A DNA stretch of 64,000 bases from Phyto melanocephala (GCA_941918925.1 OW799233.1:142912223-142976222), one strand, 5' to 3'; numbered from the stretch's first letter, positions 23,067 to 34,791 are shown. Program-made: numbers and translations. The notes: generated by a model not told the origin, from the letters alone.

Positions 23067-24140
23067 TACAAATAAAATAAAATTTTCTAAAAATAAATAA
23101 TTTATAGGTTTGTTTTATTTATTTTTTTGCATAAACAAAACAATTTCAAAATTTCTTTAATACACATGCATATGCTTATTAAATATTTTTTGTGCAGATA
23201 ATTATAATTGAAATCATTAAATTTTTTTTTTTTTTAAACTAACAAATTATTAAATATTTTATTAATGGAAACACTCTTTCAGCTTTACTTTGAACATTTT
23301 TTATAAATTAAACTGCCATGTTAAACTTCACTAAAGTCTACTTAGTAAAACTGGTGAACTTATAAAAAGAAAAGTTTAATGTTCTCCATCACGTCTGAAA
23401 ATATTTACATTGATAAACTTTAAGATACTTTTTTTTATTACTAGACGTATGCAGGCATTTAAATTTTCTCTCTATCTCAACTCTATTGATTTTTAAATAA
23501 TGCTGCTTTTTATATGTTTTTTTTTGTATTCCTTTTAATTAAAAATAATGTCTACATACGTTTTAACTTACGCACTGAACAAATGAATATATAAAAGAAA
23601 TCTTTAACTTTTTGATTTTATTATTATTTTACCTGTCAGCAACTCAGAAAGTCATCACCATTTTTAAGTGCTAGTCATGCTTACTCATGCATGCTTGTAT
23701 ATGTATATGAGTGTGTGTGTGCATTTTATACTCACATTCATACGGTTAAATAATATTTAATCAATCAATAAAAAACATTCATATTCAAGGCTATAGTTTT
23801 TTCTGGTGCTGCAGAATAAGTTTTTCTTTTACACTCGAGAAAATAAATATAAGTACATTTGAAGTATATTTTTGATTTGGAAATAAATTTTATATAATCA
23901 TCTTCTATCTTTATGTTATTTTAGTACCATTCGCCTGTGCGGCCAAAGGTATACAGTTAAGAAAAAAACTCTACATATACCAACAGATTTTCAAGTTTTC
24001 CTGCATTAATGGTAATACTAGATACATATTTACTTTATGTAAGCGATTAAGACTTCAATATTTGAAATTATCTGAGGAAAGAAAGAAACATATATATGTA
24101 CATATAAGTAACCTAGAAGTTAGTAGGGATAAACACAAAA
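23067..24140. other. AT-rich, no gene seen
   Basis: No coding similarity or known repeat. A short GTGTGTGTGTG run occurs near 23710. Confidence 0.5.
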
Positions 24141-24149
24141 ATTACCTGG

Positions 24150-25300
24150 AAAAAAGTCTACATACACTGTCGCACCTCCTAAAATGAAACACAAAATTAA
24201 AACGAAAGAAATGAAAGCAATCGTTAGTTTAATAGATTTCGGTTGGTTTAGAATAAACTTATCCTTCTGTTACAAAAAGGTTTTGCTTAAACTCAACGTT
24301 TTTAAAACTAAGAGCTGGATAAGAAATAAAAGCTTCAGTAAGTATTTTAATGGTCAAACTCTACAAGGATAGTAAATCCAATGGAGAAATTATCAACACT
24401 TTAAAATTAACTCAAACTATAGTTCAAACCGTGCTAAGGCAAGCCATGATCCGGGCGACTAAAAAAGATTTCTTAAAGGAATCTTAGGAGAATTATGAAG
24501 GAAGTAAACTAAAATCCAAAATAATCCAAAGTTGCCGGAATATCTTGCAAAATGTTCTAATGTTATCGTAGCATTCAGAACAGTAATAAATGTTTTACAA
24601 AGTAATGGCTTTAAGAGCAGGACTACACAAAAGGCAAATAATTTTAAATAAACACCAATTTCGCCTCATACTAGCTAAAGCTCATTTGCATAAAGACCTA
24701 GATTTTGGGAAAAGTGTGACTTTGAGTGATGAAAGTAAGTATGATATTTTTGAAACTGATGACAGTTCTAAATTTAGGATAAAATCTAACTTTGCACTTG
24801 GTCAAAAGAATGCCATCTATACTGTAAAATATGGTGGTGACAGTGTTATGGTTTGATGAGTTATGACATAATCTGGGGTAGGTCGTGTGGTTTTTGTCAA
24901 AAAATTTAAAAACCGTCATCACTATAATAATATACTGGAACAAAATTCTAAGGCGTACGTAGAAAGTTAGGGTATGGGAAGTAAGTGTGTTTTTCAGAAG
25001 GCCAAAGACTCCAAGCACACCGCACACGTTGTTCGAGACTACTGGTTTAATAATCATGCGCTAAAAAAACGAATTTTTTTTTACTTCAGTCACCGGAGTT
25101 CAGTCGAACACATCTGGGATGATTTGGAGAAAGTGTTCCGTAATAGTGAACAGGATGAAATAATGCCTTATATAACGAAGAAAATTGTTATGTCAATGCC
25201 CCGGCGACTTCAGGATGTAGTTGATACCCAACGTAGGCCTAATAAATATTGAAATGTCTTTGCTTATTTTTTAGAAATAAAAAAAAATTAGAAAACGTCA
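24150..25300 (+). mobile_element. Tc1-like element, ends uncertain
   Basis: The stretch AAAAAGTCTACATACACTGT just upstream of the coding remnant resembles a Tc1-type terminal repeat, but no inverted partner was found downstream. The limits are therefore set by the transposase remnant. Confidence 0.55.
24350..25252 (+). pseudogene. Tc1-family transposase, broken
   Basis: Three consecutive pieces in the order of a Tc1 transposase. At 24350-24487, MVKLYKDSKSNGEIINTLKL then TQTIVQTVLRQ is the N-terminal helix-turn-helix. At 24590-24856, FRLILAKAHLHKDLDFGKSV then TLSDESKYDIF carries the first catalytic Asp (SDESK), followed by YTVKYGGDSVMV. At 24974-25252, VFQKAKDSKHTAHVV corresponds to the family's FQQDNDPKHT; the second catalytic Asp, the D after QQ, is Ala here. 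SSVEHIWDDLEKVFR retains the final Glu of the triad in EHIWD. Frameshifts and stops separate the pieces, including a degenerate stretch at 24857-24973. Length is close to a normal 340-residue enzyme. Dead by several lesions. Family identification is strong from the motifs. Confidence 0.85.
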
Positions 25301-25340
25301 ATAGTTTAATGGCTGCCCGTTGATTTATTTCTTATATGCT

Positions 25341-25593
25341 ATAAAAAAAGTGTAGCTTCAGCTGTGTGGCACGTAGCGCCGTCCTGTTGAAACCAAATGT
25401 TGCCAATATCCTCTTCTTTAATTTTTCTGAAAAAAAAAAATTCGTTCTACATGGCCCGATAACGATCGCCATTGACTACGGCCACTCATTTCAATGTATG
25501 CGTGAGGGTTTTCTGTGCCCCAAATGCGACAATTGTGCTTGTTTACATACCCGCCAAGATCAAAATGAGCTTCATCTGAAAAGATGATTTTTT
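25341..25593 (-). pseudogene. DDE transposase fragment, mariner/Tc1 superfamily (WFQQDGATCHTA type)
   Basis: The minus strand reads KKIIFSDEAHFDLGGYVNKH then NCRIWGTENPHAYIE, with the first catalytic Asp in SDEAHF. After a short unrelated stretch it continues KIKEEDIGNIWFQQDGATCH then TAEATL, with the second catalytic Asp in QQDGA. Intact relatives carry about 50 residues between these parts (the VWxGxWxGGIIGPYFF region), here replaced by about 20 unrelated residues, so there is an internal deletion. The piece stops at a TAG soon after TAEATLFL, and the C-terminal WPPRSxDLTP region is absent. This enzyme class is common in insects. The product would cut at TA targets. It lies next to, and opposite, the Tc1 remnant; no common element is implied. 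Confidence 0.8.
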
Positions 25594-25909
25594 TGGCCTA
25601 ATCGGCCAAAGTAGTGTCGTTCAGCGAAAGGATAAAACTAATTATCTGTCGAATCAGACATGAGTTAAGTGTTACCATTCACGAAATAAGCACTAGTTGA
25701 AAAAAAAAACGTTAGATGGTTTAGATGTTTTTGGTTTTTTAATGTTTTTGTCTTGTCTTACAAATTAAAATTTTATTTTATGAAAAAAGTTATTTTTTAA
25801 TAAACGAAATAATTTTATGAGTTTATTTGTAAATTTTTTCGCGAATTCTTTGAAAAGCGCAAATCAAGGGGTGTATTAAGAGTTTTTTTCAAATCCAGTT
25901 AATAAAAAT

Positions 25910-26909
25910 CAAATCCAGTTCAATCGCTCCATAACATTGTAAAATATAAGCAAATAAACATAACCTTTGTATGTTTTTCCATATTTTTTCGATAAAAATC
26001 ATAATTTTCAGCCCTAGGATTATTTACAGACACGCTTGTGACACCACTCGTAGATATGACATGCTTATAGGCGTATTCGTAAAAAAATTTTGACAAATCG
26101 ATCTCTAATCGGCAAAGTTGTAGGGAAAAATTATTTTGAAAAGTATAAATATATATTTTTTTAAATATATCAAGTTACAAAGTCGCTTAATTAAGTTTGG
26201 CACACGCTAAGGACACCTAAGTCGCGAAAACTATTGGCGAGAAAAACTGGCAAATTAGTAAGAAATTTAGTGAGATATAGACTTAAAAAAAAATTCTTCA
26301 GTTTTTTTTCTTAGAAAAAATTTATTTTCTTAGCTATTGCATAACAAAGAGGATAAGTAAGCATTAGAAAAAAATGCTGTAGAAGCAAAATATAATTCAA
26401 TATAAAGAAATCCATGGTGGACGCCTCTACGAAACGAAGTACAATAAATTTATATATGAGTAAAGTTTAGTAATGTTAAAGCACCCTCTTCAACCTCCTC
26501 TATATTGGTATTTAGCGAAAGTACAGCCTAATATAAAAACGTTAAAATCTAAAATGGCACTCTTAACAAAATTGCAGATAAATTTTCTCTTAACAGAGTC
26601 AAAATTGAAATCAAATGAAAGAGCTTACACAGAAAAATTGTTACCACTGTATATTAATACAAGCACTTGCCTAAAATTGATTTCATTTTCTATAAATATA
26701 TTTATTATTGAATATTGCAATATTCAATATATTGTTTAAAATAAAATTAAATTAAAAATTAAAAATCAAAGATAGTGCAGGTAATTATAAAGCAAAAATA
26801 ATTTAAAACAATATCTGAAATCTAAACTGAGATATGGTCACTACCTACATGATGAATAGTAAAGGGTATTTTCAGATTCGTCTCGGCGGAATATATAATT
26901 CTTACTTGT
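25910..26909 (+). mobile_element. D3 DINE-like element, decayed
   Basis: Shares with the 34.8 kb D3 copy AAAATATAAGCAAATAAACA, GCCCTAGGAT, GACAAATCGATCTCTAATCG (GATAAATTGGTCACTAATCG there) and GGCAAAGTTGTAGGG. Ends with AAAGGGTATTTTCAGATTCG and the decayed 3' hairpin region GTCTCGGCGGAATATAT...TTCTTACTTGTT at 26886-26909. Confidence 0.55.
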
Positions 26910-27130
26910 TAAAATGATGGTGTAATTTTTTTTTTGTAATTCTTTCACTTTTCATACACACATATGTACTTTAATATGTTTGAAATTATATTAATATTGT
27001 TATTATATGCACAATAACATGTCTGCTATAAAGTACTTATAAAATGCTTTTTCATAATCTTCTTAAGAGAACTTACATATGCTGTTTAAGAAATGATCAA
27101 ATAATCTTTCTCCTATTGCCATCAGTTGTA

Positions 27131-27996
27131 TCGGGTGATTCATCATAATGTTTGATTTTCAATGGTCCTTTTTGATATATCACGCATAACACATATCAAA
27201 CTGCTTTGTCATTTGTGTTCAGTATCGTTTGGCCAATCATATTATGACTCACCATAACAACGCCTCCAAATGGTTTAGCTGCATTACGAAAAACCCTGTT
27301 CTGCGAGAAATAAAAATCCGTTGTTGTATCACAAAATTTGGTTCAGTTATAAAGCACATTTTTTGGCTTAATGGATGTGTTAATTAAATAATATTGCTGT
27401 ATTTAGGCTGATGAGTAACCCGAAGAGTATAAATACTACCATTATATCCATTAAAAAAACGGTTTGGTGTAGATTATGGGCGAGTGGAATCATTGGTTCA
27501 TATTTTATCAAAAATTGGGCATATAAGAGAGTTATCGTCAATGGTAATAGTTTTTGCACCATGTTAAAGGATTATGTGCTTACTAAAATTCTAGTGCATG
27601 GTGAGCTCATGCTTTAACAAAACGGCGCTATACAGTGAGTGAAACAATGGAAACAAATGGAGAAATCATTTTAGTCAGGACTTTATTTCAAGTTTTGCTA
27701 AGGTAAATTGGACACAAAAATCGTACGATATCACACCTTTGGGCTATATTCGCTGGGGATATGTAAAGTCTGAGGTCTGCAGTAAAACGATTGACGATTT
27801 GCCAATATTACTCATGACATTTGCCAAAAAAATTGGACCAAATTGACCACCTCGAAATAATACTTATATGATATCATTATCAAACGGTGAATGTCATAAA
27901 TTGTTCTTTTAACCGATAGTACAAATTTTAAGTTCACTTTCAAGTTAAGGTGTTTTATTTTATATTATAAATCAAACCTCATGATGAATCACCCGA
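27131..27996 (+). mobile_element. Mar2: mariner-type element with ends and TA duplication
   Basis: The left inverted repeat TCGGGTGATTCATCAT then AATGTTTGAT (27131-27156) matches the complement of the right one (27971-27996) at 24 of 26 positions. TA flanks both sides (27129-27130 and 27997-27998). 866 bp, shorter than the usual 1.2-1.4 kb. Contains transposase remnants. Its last 72 bp were copied into the direct duplication starting at 29684. Confidence 0.85.
27351..27846 (+). pseudogene. Mariner/Tc1-superfamily transposase in Mar2, broken
   Basis: Pieces in changing frames follow the family's order. AHFWLNGCVN (27354-27383) corresponds to AHFxLxGxVN after the first catalytic Asp; the Asp itself is not clear. 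At 27450-27600, KTVWCRLWASGIIGSYF then NWAYKRVIVNGNSF and MLKDYVLTKI is the GGIIGPYFF and VNGxRY region. At 27721-27846, SYDITPLGYIRWGYVKSEVC corresponds to the S-x-D-L-T-P-L-D-Y-F-L-W-G-Y motif; the third catalytic Asp (after PL) is Gly here. The WFQQDGAT motif with the second Asp is not recognisable between 27610 and 27720. The enzyme is inactive by deletion, frameshift and loss of a catalytic residue. Confidence 0.8.
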
Positions 27997-28320
27997 TATT
28001 TTTTGCGTAAAATGTTAACATATATTATGCTTGAAAGTAACATTCGTTACAATAACGGTGGCAGTATGGTGAGAAAAAAGCAACAGTAACTTTAACTAAT
28101 TGCAATAACGGGCGCAATAATGACAATACCAGTCAAGACAAACAACTTTAAATTAATATTTAATATAATTACTTATTAAAAGAAATTTTAAAAATGAAAT
28201 CAAAGAGTGACGAAGTATAATTATAATTATTACAGCGGCTTTGTAGTTGTTTCAATGTATTTACAATAAATAAAAAAAACACATTATTTATTAAAATATA
28301 AAAATAAATATGATAAAAGA

Positions 28321-28870
28321 AAACAAGTAAGAACATTATGTTTGGCTATGCGGAATGTTTGATACCCACCAACAATTTTGTATACTTTTATATCCCAAAA
28401 TTATTATTATTTTGTTATTAACACTAATCGCATTTTGAATAATTACCTTTAAAAATTAAGGATTTCTACATTAGAAGTGATACCACTGACTCTTTATTTT
28501 AACAATATTGTTTTTTTGCGGAAACTGAAAAGTATAATTTGGTACCCAGCGGTAGTCACATAATAATATTAGCTTTGTGTGGGCATGATACCTTTTAGGT
28601 TTAAAAAATTTATATATAATGTTTAAGTTAATTTTAAATATCCGATACAAATTTTTTTTTTAATTCTTGTCAATATAGAATATTATGAATTAAATATAAA
28701 GCGATAAATGGGAAGTGGGAGTTGAAGTTGGCGTTTGATCTTAATTCTCTGTTATTACAAGTGCTTTGATCAAAAGGCAATGTTTGCAAAATTTAAGAAT
28801 CTTACATTTAACTAAGTTAGTTTTATAAAATTTTAAATATAAAAAATTTACTAATTGTTTAGGATATTCT
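28321..28870 (-). mobile_element. D1-like fragment, diverged 3' half
   Basis: AAACAAGTAAGAACATTATG then a degraded hairpin (TTTGGCTATGCGGAATG) and GATACCCACCAACAATTTTG is a diverged D1 3' terminus. GGAAGTGGGAGTTGAAGTTG near 28709 corresponds to the GGGAGGTGGGCG repeat region. The rest of the element is missing. Confidence 0.6.
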
Positions 28871-29013
28871 CCTAATAAATTTCAAAATTTTGTTTAATGG
28901 TTGTTGGGTTTAAGCTGGTATATATGCATTTCACTGGTGCCAATGCCAGATCATCAGTAGACCAGTAGACAAAATTTATGAAAAAGTTAAAAAAAATATA
29001 AAAATTTGTAATT

Positions 29014-29400
29014 AGGCTTGAGTTCATATTAACATTCTTTATTTTTACAAAGATTTTTTTAATTGTGATAAACGAAAGAATAAATGAAAGATAATAACAA
29101 ACAAAAGTTTGGTTAAAAATTTCAATCTAACTCATTGTGGTAAAAATATATGAAAAAGGAAAAACTAAAGTAGTTACCGACTCCAATTAACTTAAGTCCC
29201 GGGAGTTAAATAGATGATATTTACAACCAACATGTAACCACCGATCAGAGAGTGCTAATGATGAAATCGTAACTGGTTTCGAAAATGCATTCCACCCGGC
29301 TATTGTTGGTAAAAATATAATTTTTTAGATTTATTCTTTCATTTATCACAATTAAAAAATTCTTTGTAAAAATAAAAAATGCTAATATGAACTCAAGCCT
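29014..29400. mobile_element. Long-TIR MITE containing the conserved core, copy 1
   Basis: AGGCTTGAGTTCATATTA at 29014-29031 extends into an inverted repeat of roughly 75-80 bp whose partner ends GAACTCAAGCCT at 29400; only a handful of positions differ. The conserved core (GAGAGTGCTAATGATGAAAT to GCATTCCACCCGGC) lies at 29248-29300. No coding. Target duplication is ambiguous because the flanking ATT/AAT is itself symmetrical. Confidence 0.7.
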
Positions 29401-29458
29401 AATTAAAAATTTAAATATTAGTTTAAACAGAAAAGTTCGACAAAATAAAAATTAAAAG

Positions 29459-29683
29459 ATTATATTATTTTTATTCTGGCTCAAGTTCATTTTATACTAA
29501 ATTTCTCATATATTTTCTTTTTTCATATACATATGAAGAAATCAGTTTTTATTTGTGGTAATGAAAGAATATACTGGAAAAGTATCTTATTATCCCGACA
29601 CCAGCCGAGTGGAATGCATTTTCGAAACCAGCTACGGTTTCATCATCAGCACTCTTTTTTTTTTTGATCGGGATGATAATAAG
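29459..29683 (-). mobile_element. Reverse copy of the conserved-core repeat in the duplication spacer
   Basis: The spacer between the two 1.5-kb copies holds the core in reverse: GGAATGCATTTTCGAAACCA then GCTACGGTTTCATCATCAGC at 29611-29650. It is flanked by CTTATTATCCCGA (29586-29598) and TCGGGATGATAATAAG (29668-29683), which can pair with a small bulge. A single TIR-like GGCTCAAGTTC lies at 29477-29487. Confidence 0.6.
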
Positions 29684-30078
29684 ATTTTAAGTTCACTTTC
29701 AAGTTAAGGTGTTTTATTTTATATTATAAATCAAACCTCATGATGAATCACCCGATATTTTTTGCGTAAAATGTTAACATATATTATGCTTGAAAGTAAT
29801 ATTCGTTACAATAACGGTGGCAGTATGGTGAGAAAAAAGCAACAGTAACTTTAACTAATTGCAATAACGGGCGCAATAATGACAATACCAGTCAAGACAA
29901 ACAACTTTAAATTAATATTTAATATAATTACTTATTAAAAGAAATTTTAAAAATGAAATCAAAGAGTGACGAAGTATAATTATAATTATTACAGCGGCTT
30001 TGTAGTTGTTTCAATGTATTTACAATAAATAAAAAAAAACACATTATTTATTAAAATATAAAAATAAATATGATAAAA

Positions 30079-30610
30079 GAAAACAAGTAAGAACATTATG
30101 TTCGGCTATGCGGAGTGTTTGATACCCACCAACAATTTTGTATACTTTTATATCCCAAAATTATTATTATTTTGTTATTAACACTAATCGCATTTTGAAT
30201 AATTACCTTTAAAAATTAAGGATTTCTACATTAGAAGTGATACCACTGACTCTTTATTTCAACAATATTGTTTTTTTGCGGAAACTGAGTATAATTTGGT
30301 ACCCAGCGGTAGTCACATAATAATATTAGCTTTGTGTGGGCATGATACCTCTTAGGTTTTAAAAATTTATATATAATGTTTAAGTTAATTTTAAATATCC
30401 GCTACAATTTTTGTTTTAATTCTTGTTAATATAGAATATTATGAAATAAAGATAAAGCGATATATGGGAGGTGGGCGTTGAAGTTGGCGTTTGACCTTAA
30501 TTCTCTGTTATTACAAGTGCTGTGATCAAAAGGCAATATTTGCAAAATTTAAGAATCTTCCATTTAACTAAGTCAGTTTTATAAAATTTTAAATATAAAA
30601 AATTGACTAA
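30079..30610 (-). mobile_element. D1-like fragment, duplicate copy
   Basis: Duplicate of the 28321-28870 fragment, with GGGAGGTGGGCGTTGAAG (30466) closer to the D1 consensus than in copy 1. Confidence 0.6.
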
Positions 30611-30770
30611 TTGTTTAGGATATTCTCCTAATAAATTTCAAAATTTTGTTTAATGGTTGTTGGGTTTAAGCTGGTCTATATGCATTTCACTGGTGCCAAT
30701 GCCAGATCATCAGTAGACCAGTAGACAAAATTTATTAAAAGGTTTAAAAATAATATTAAAATTTTTAATT

Positions 30771-31171
30771 AGGCGTGTGTTCATATTAACATTCTTTATT
30801 TTTACAAAGCATTTTTTAATTGTGATAAATGAAAGAATAAATGAAAGATAATAACAAACAAAAGTAAAAGGTTTGCTGTTTGGTTAAAAATTTCAATCTA
30901 ACTCATTGTGGTAAAATACATGAAAAAGGAAAAACTAAAGTAGTTACCGACTCCAATTAACTTAAGTCCCGGAAGTTAAATAGATGATATTTACAACCAA
31001 CATGTAACCACCGATCAGAGAGTGCTAATGATGAAATCGTAACTGGTTTCGAAAATGCATTCCACTCGGCTATTGTTGGTAAAAATATAATTTTTTAGAT
31101 TTATTCTTTCATTTATCACAATTAAAAAATTCTTTGTAAAAATAAAAAATGCTAATATGAACTCAAGCCTA
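30771..31171. mobile_element. Long-TIR MITE containing the conserved core, copy 2
   Basis: Duplicate of 29014-29400; the left repeat has AGGCGTGTGTTCATATTA and the right one ends GAACTCAAGCCT at 31171. Core at 31018-31070. Confidence 0.65.
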
Positions 31172-31371
31172 ATTAAAAATTTAAATATTACTTTAATCAG
31201 AAAAGTTCGACAAAATAAAAATTAAAAGTTTAAAAATGTCACAAGCTTTATTTAAAATATTTATAAATAATATGAGAATTTTTAATAAAACAAGAAACAA
31301 AATTTAAAAGCTATTCAATAACCCACCCAACAATTTTTATTCCTTTTTATTTTTTTTATCTTTCTTATCCT

Positions 31372-32252
31372 TCTATAGATCAAAATGTACGAAAATTTAT
31401 ACTGCAATGTGTCTTTTTCGGTATATGTAAAATAAAAATGTTATAAAACCGACGAAATTAGATGTTTGATTCTGTTAACTAGCAAAAATTTCTCCTTCAT
31501 TAAAAGACTTGCAATAACGGAAAATTAAGATGACACGCCCACTTTAACGCTTAATATCAAATTTATAAATTTTTTCTCTGTTGGCAAGGTTTTTGGAAGA
31601 ATAAAGGACTCTGTATTGAAATAGTGATGTTGAATTTATCAGTAGAAATTTCTTTAACACATACTTCAAAGCTCATAAAACCGTCATAATTAGATGTATG
31701 ATAATGAAATTTGCTACATATATAGCTTTCTAGTAAATTTCAATATGCCAATGTAAGTATAATCCAAAAAAATTATTGTGACACGCCCACCTCCTATATA
31801 ACGTTTTATCTTAAATTCATATTATTTTTATATGGACAAAAATTTCCAAAAAGTCTGTAATGGATTATCTAAGTTGAATCCAAACATAATTTATATAATT
31901 TTAAAAGAAGGAAGTGTCATGCATATATAAAGCAAATATTATTTCTTATCTTTTACTTTGTACAAAATTATACTCTAAAGATTCCGTAAAAATGCAATAT
32001 TGTAGCAAAAAAGAGTCAGTAGTATCATTTCTAATATCAAAATTCTTAATGTTTTATAGTAGGATTAAATATAAGAAAATTAGCTAATAGCAAATCGAAG
32101 TTACACAAAGAAAGTAAAACATTTTTTAGTATAAAGAGATTATTCCACAGCGTTTATAAATTATAATAAATTTTATGCTATAAAATTGCATAAAATTGGT
32201 GTTGGGTATCAACAATTCAGCACAGCCGAATATAGTGCTCTTATTTGCTTAC
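31372..32252 (+). mobile_element. D1-like element, 5' truncated and diverged
   Basis: Starts with CTATAGATCAAAATGTACGA and AAATTTATACTGCA, the D1 block that reads ATCGATCAAAATGTACGA elsewhere. Continues through ACACGCCCACTTTAACGC and ACACGCCCACCTCC, and ends with the 3' hairpin region GCACAGCCGAATATAGTGCT and CTTATTTGCTT. The 5' hairpin and microsatellite are absent. Confidence 0.65.
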
Positions 32253-34791
32253 ATACACATACATTTACCATTTCTTTTATTAAATAATTTTAAGAAATTT
32301 TTAAAATTTTTGAAGAAATGAAGAATGAAAAATTGTACTTTTAATAATGGGTGTAAAACTTGAAATTTCAGGATTCACAACGCAGCTGTTTTTGTTTATA
32401 ACTTATACGTACATACATAGTATCTATCATTTATTCTCACTTAAATAGTTATTAAATAGTAGTATAAGTAGTGTAAACAGAAAAAAATGTTTCCTTTGTT
32501 TTAAATATATTGTCAACAAAAAGTCATATGCAGAAAATTAGCATATTCTTAGAAAAAAGCGATCCGCTAAAGCACATCAATTACTCATTTTAGCTTATGC
32601 AGAATATATTTCATCCGTTTCAATGTCCGAGATATGATTTGTGCAGTTGAAAAGTGAAAGATCGCACCGAAGGCAAAAATCACCCAGGCCAGCTTAATAA
32701 GTTTAAAAACAAAGAATTGAACGCTTTAAGGCTTCAGTAGTCTTTCTGTTAACTTTCTGTGACGTGCCACTCTTTTGTTTAATTTTTATAGTTACTTCTT
32801 CTGTAAAAACTCTTCTGCCTTAATTTAAAAGAAAAACTTACAAAAACAAACTTATTATATTTTTTGCATATTTTTCTCGTCAAAGTCCATACATAAAAGA
32901 AGAAATTTGTAGTGTCAGGCACCTTTATATCAGCCGTTTCTCACTCAATGGCCGTCACTTAACGTTGAATTCTATTTTCTACAGATTTGTCTGCAACAGT
33001 ACAGAACGCAAAAGAAACAACAAATTACTCATACAGATTTTCAATTGAACAGAAACAGAACAGCTGATTCATAACAGCACAGAACGTACAAACTAATTCC
33101 GCCTTATCTCTATAAAGATTGTTGTCAAACACAACAATAGTTGTGTGTGTATTGTGTATTGAAAGTTAAGCCAGTATCAAATTTTAAACGTTTGCGAGCA
33201 GCGTTATTAATTCAAAACCAGGGAATTTTAGTCTTATATCCTGAAGGACGCCAAATCGCTACATTAACGCTGGAAAAGAAAATCCTTTTTGCAGCGAATT
33301 ATTACTTGATAAAAAACGCAAGAATTTAATTCTCTATTTGAAATTTATCGTTTTTTGTACACAAATATTGCTGACTTTGCTGTTTTGGTTACAGTGGGAA
33401 TGCGTAGTGTTCTGCGGCAAATTTTTAAGCAGATGTGGTTTATTAGTACGGCAATACATAGTACAATGCTTAAAGTGTTGCCTGTATATAAGTGCCTTAT
33501 TCTGTATTTGGGCTCTGTGTAATATGAGACCATTTTTGTTTATTACAAACAAAAATATTCGGAAGTGTGTTAAACTTGTGGCGCACAATATTCCATTGTT
33601 TATTTACTGCAGCGCGTGCAAAATGCACAGTCTATGATGCACATACCGCGACATATAATTATGTATTTTGACAAGCGTACACCGCAAGATACATATATAC
33701 ACTGTATTATTTTCAGTTGCTAATATCTGGCTAGACTATCGTAGGGTACAGGTTCCCTGCAACTGATTCTTCTGAAGCATACGCTTTACTTCAGAACAGA
33801 GTATCCCAAATTGGTATGATTCGTTCTTAATCTCAAAAGATGAACAGTTGAGAAAATTTCATGTTACCAAATAAATGAAAAAAATTCGTAAGTTAATTAT
33901 TAAAATTAATCGAGTTCTTAAAATAAGGAAAATTTGAAAATGTATTTCAAAATTTCAATTAATGAGACAGTTTATTGCAAAGTGTTTACTTAAAATATTT
34001 AATCTTTTATTTAAATTAATTAAAATATTTTAAAATTTTCTTTTATCACAAAAACTTAATTGTGATATCAAAAGAATAATCTGAAATATTTTATTTTTTT
34101 CTAACAAAGCGAGCAGAATGTATTTCCCAAACCAGTTATGATTTTATCTTCAGCAGTCTTTGATCCATTATTAAGTGTAATTTGTAAAAATCCTCTATTT
34201 CTTAACACAACGAGTGAGATTGAAATTTATCAGCAGCGAATCTTTCTATTGTTTGTGATTCTCTCAAAATATAGCAGTAGTTTTCTCCTGCCCTAGTTGT
34301 TAGCTTAATATAAACAAAAAATATTCTCAAATATAAAATATTTTGATAATTGTATAACCTTTACAGTGAGTGTAAGGGTATATGTAACCGGCAAAAAAAT
34401 TTATGACAAAAAAAGTGAATTTGCAGGGGTTCAACTGGTGACGTAGTGATTAAATTTAGGTGAAAACACTAATGATTTTAACATTAGTGTGTCATTGGAG
34501 ATCATGTGTTTACATGCATTTTTTAATAAACTGCACTCCATTCTAATAAGTGCATGGAACTCATGCATATTTGGTGACAAGTATCGGATGTTTCATGAGT
34601 TGAATTTGTTTGTTTGCATGAATTGTTTAGATATTTTGCATGATGTTGCATTCATTTTTAAGCACATCATTTATGACAAAATATTTCACATTTAGAAAGT
34701 TATTTTGAATGAATGCTTCTACATAATTGATTTAGAAGTCTTGAGAATGTAATTCGCTTTGCACTACTTCTAATTTTTTTTCTGGGTAGGT
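32253..34791. other. No gene seen; one strong hairpin
   Basis: No element or coding similarity recognised. Slightly less AT-rich around 32.9-33.7 kb, where short overlapping frames lack family resemblance. ACACTAATG and CATTAGTGT at 34466-34474 and 34482-34490 form a perfect 9-bp stem with a 7-base loop. A decayed reverse conserved core is at 34112-34160 (GCAGAATGTATTTCCCAAAC then CAGTTATGATTTTATC). Confidence 0.5.

Larger units (their letters stand above)
27925..29458 (+). repeat. Direct duplication, copy 1
   Basis: From ATTTTAAGTTCACTTTCAAG to GACAAAATAAAAATTAAAAG this 1534-bp stretch is repeated in the same order and orientation at 29684-31228, with scattered substitutions and small indels. 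It includes the last 72 bp of Mar2, a D1 3'-end fragment (28321-28870) and a long-TIR MITE (29014-29400). Confidence 0.9.
29684..31228 (+). repeat. Direct duplication, copy 2
   Basis: Same content as 27925-29458. It opens with the right terminus of Mar2 (right inverted repeat ending at 29756) without the rest of that element, so this copy derives from a block already containing Mar2. Differences from copy 1 include TTCGGCTATGCGGAG for TTTGGCTATGCGGAA in the D1 end and a 9-bp insertion near 30863. Confidence 0.9.

Noticed and set aside
24698..25057. 119-residue open frame on the minus strand
   Set aside because: Antisense shadow of the Tc1 transposase remnant.
33141..33637. Cluster of overlapping open frames on both strands
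   Set aside because: No domain, no consistent frame and no splice-supported structure; ordinary chance frames in slightly less AT-rich DNA.
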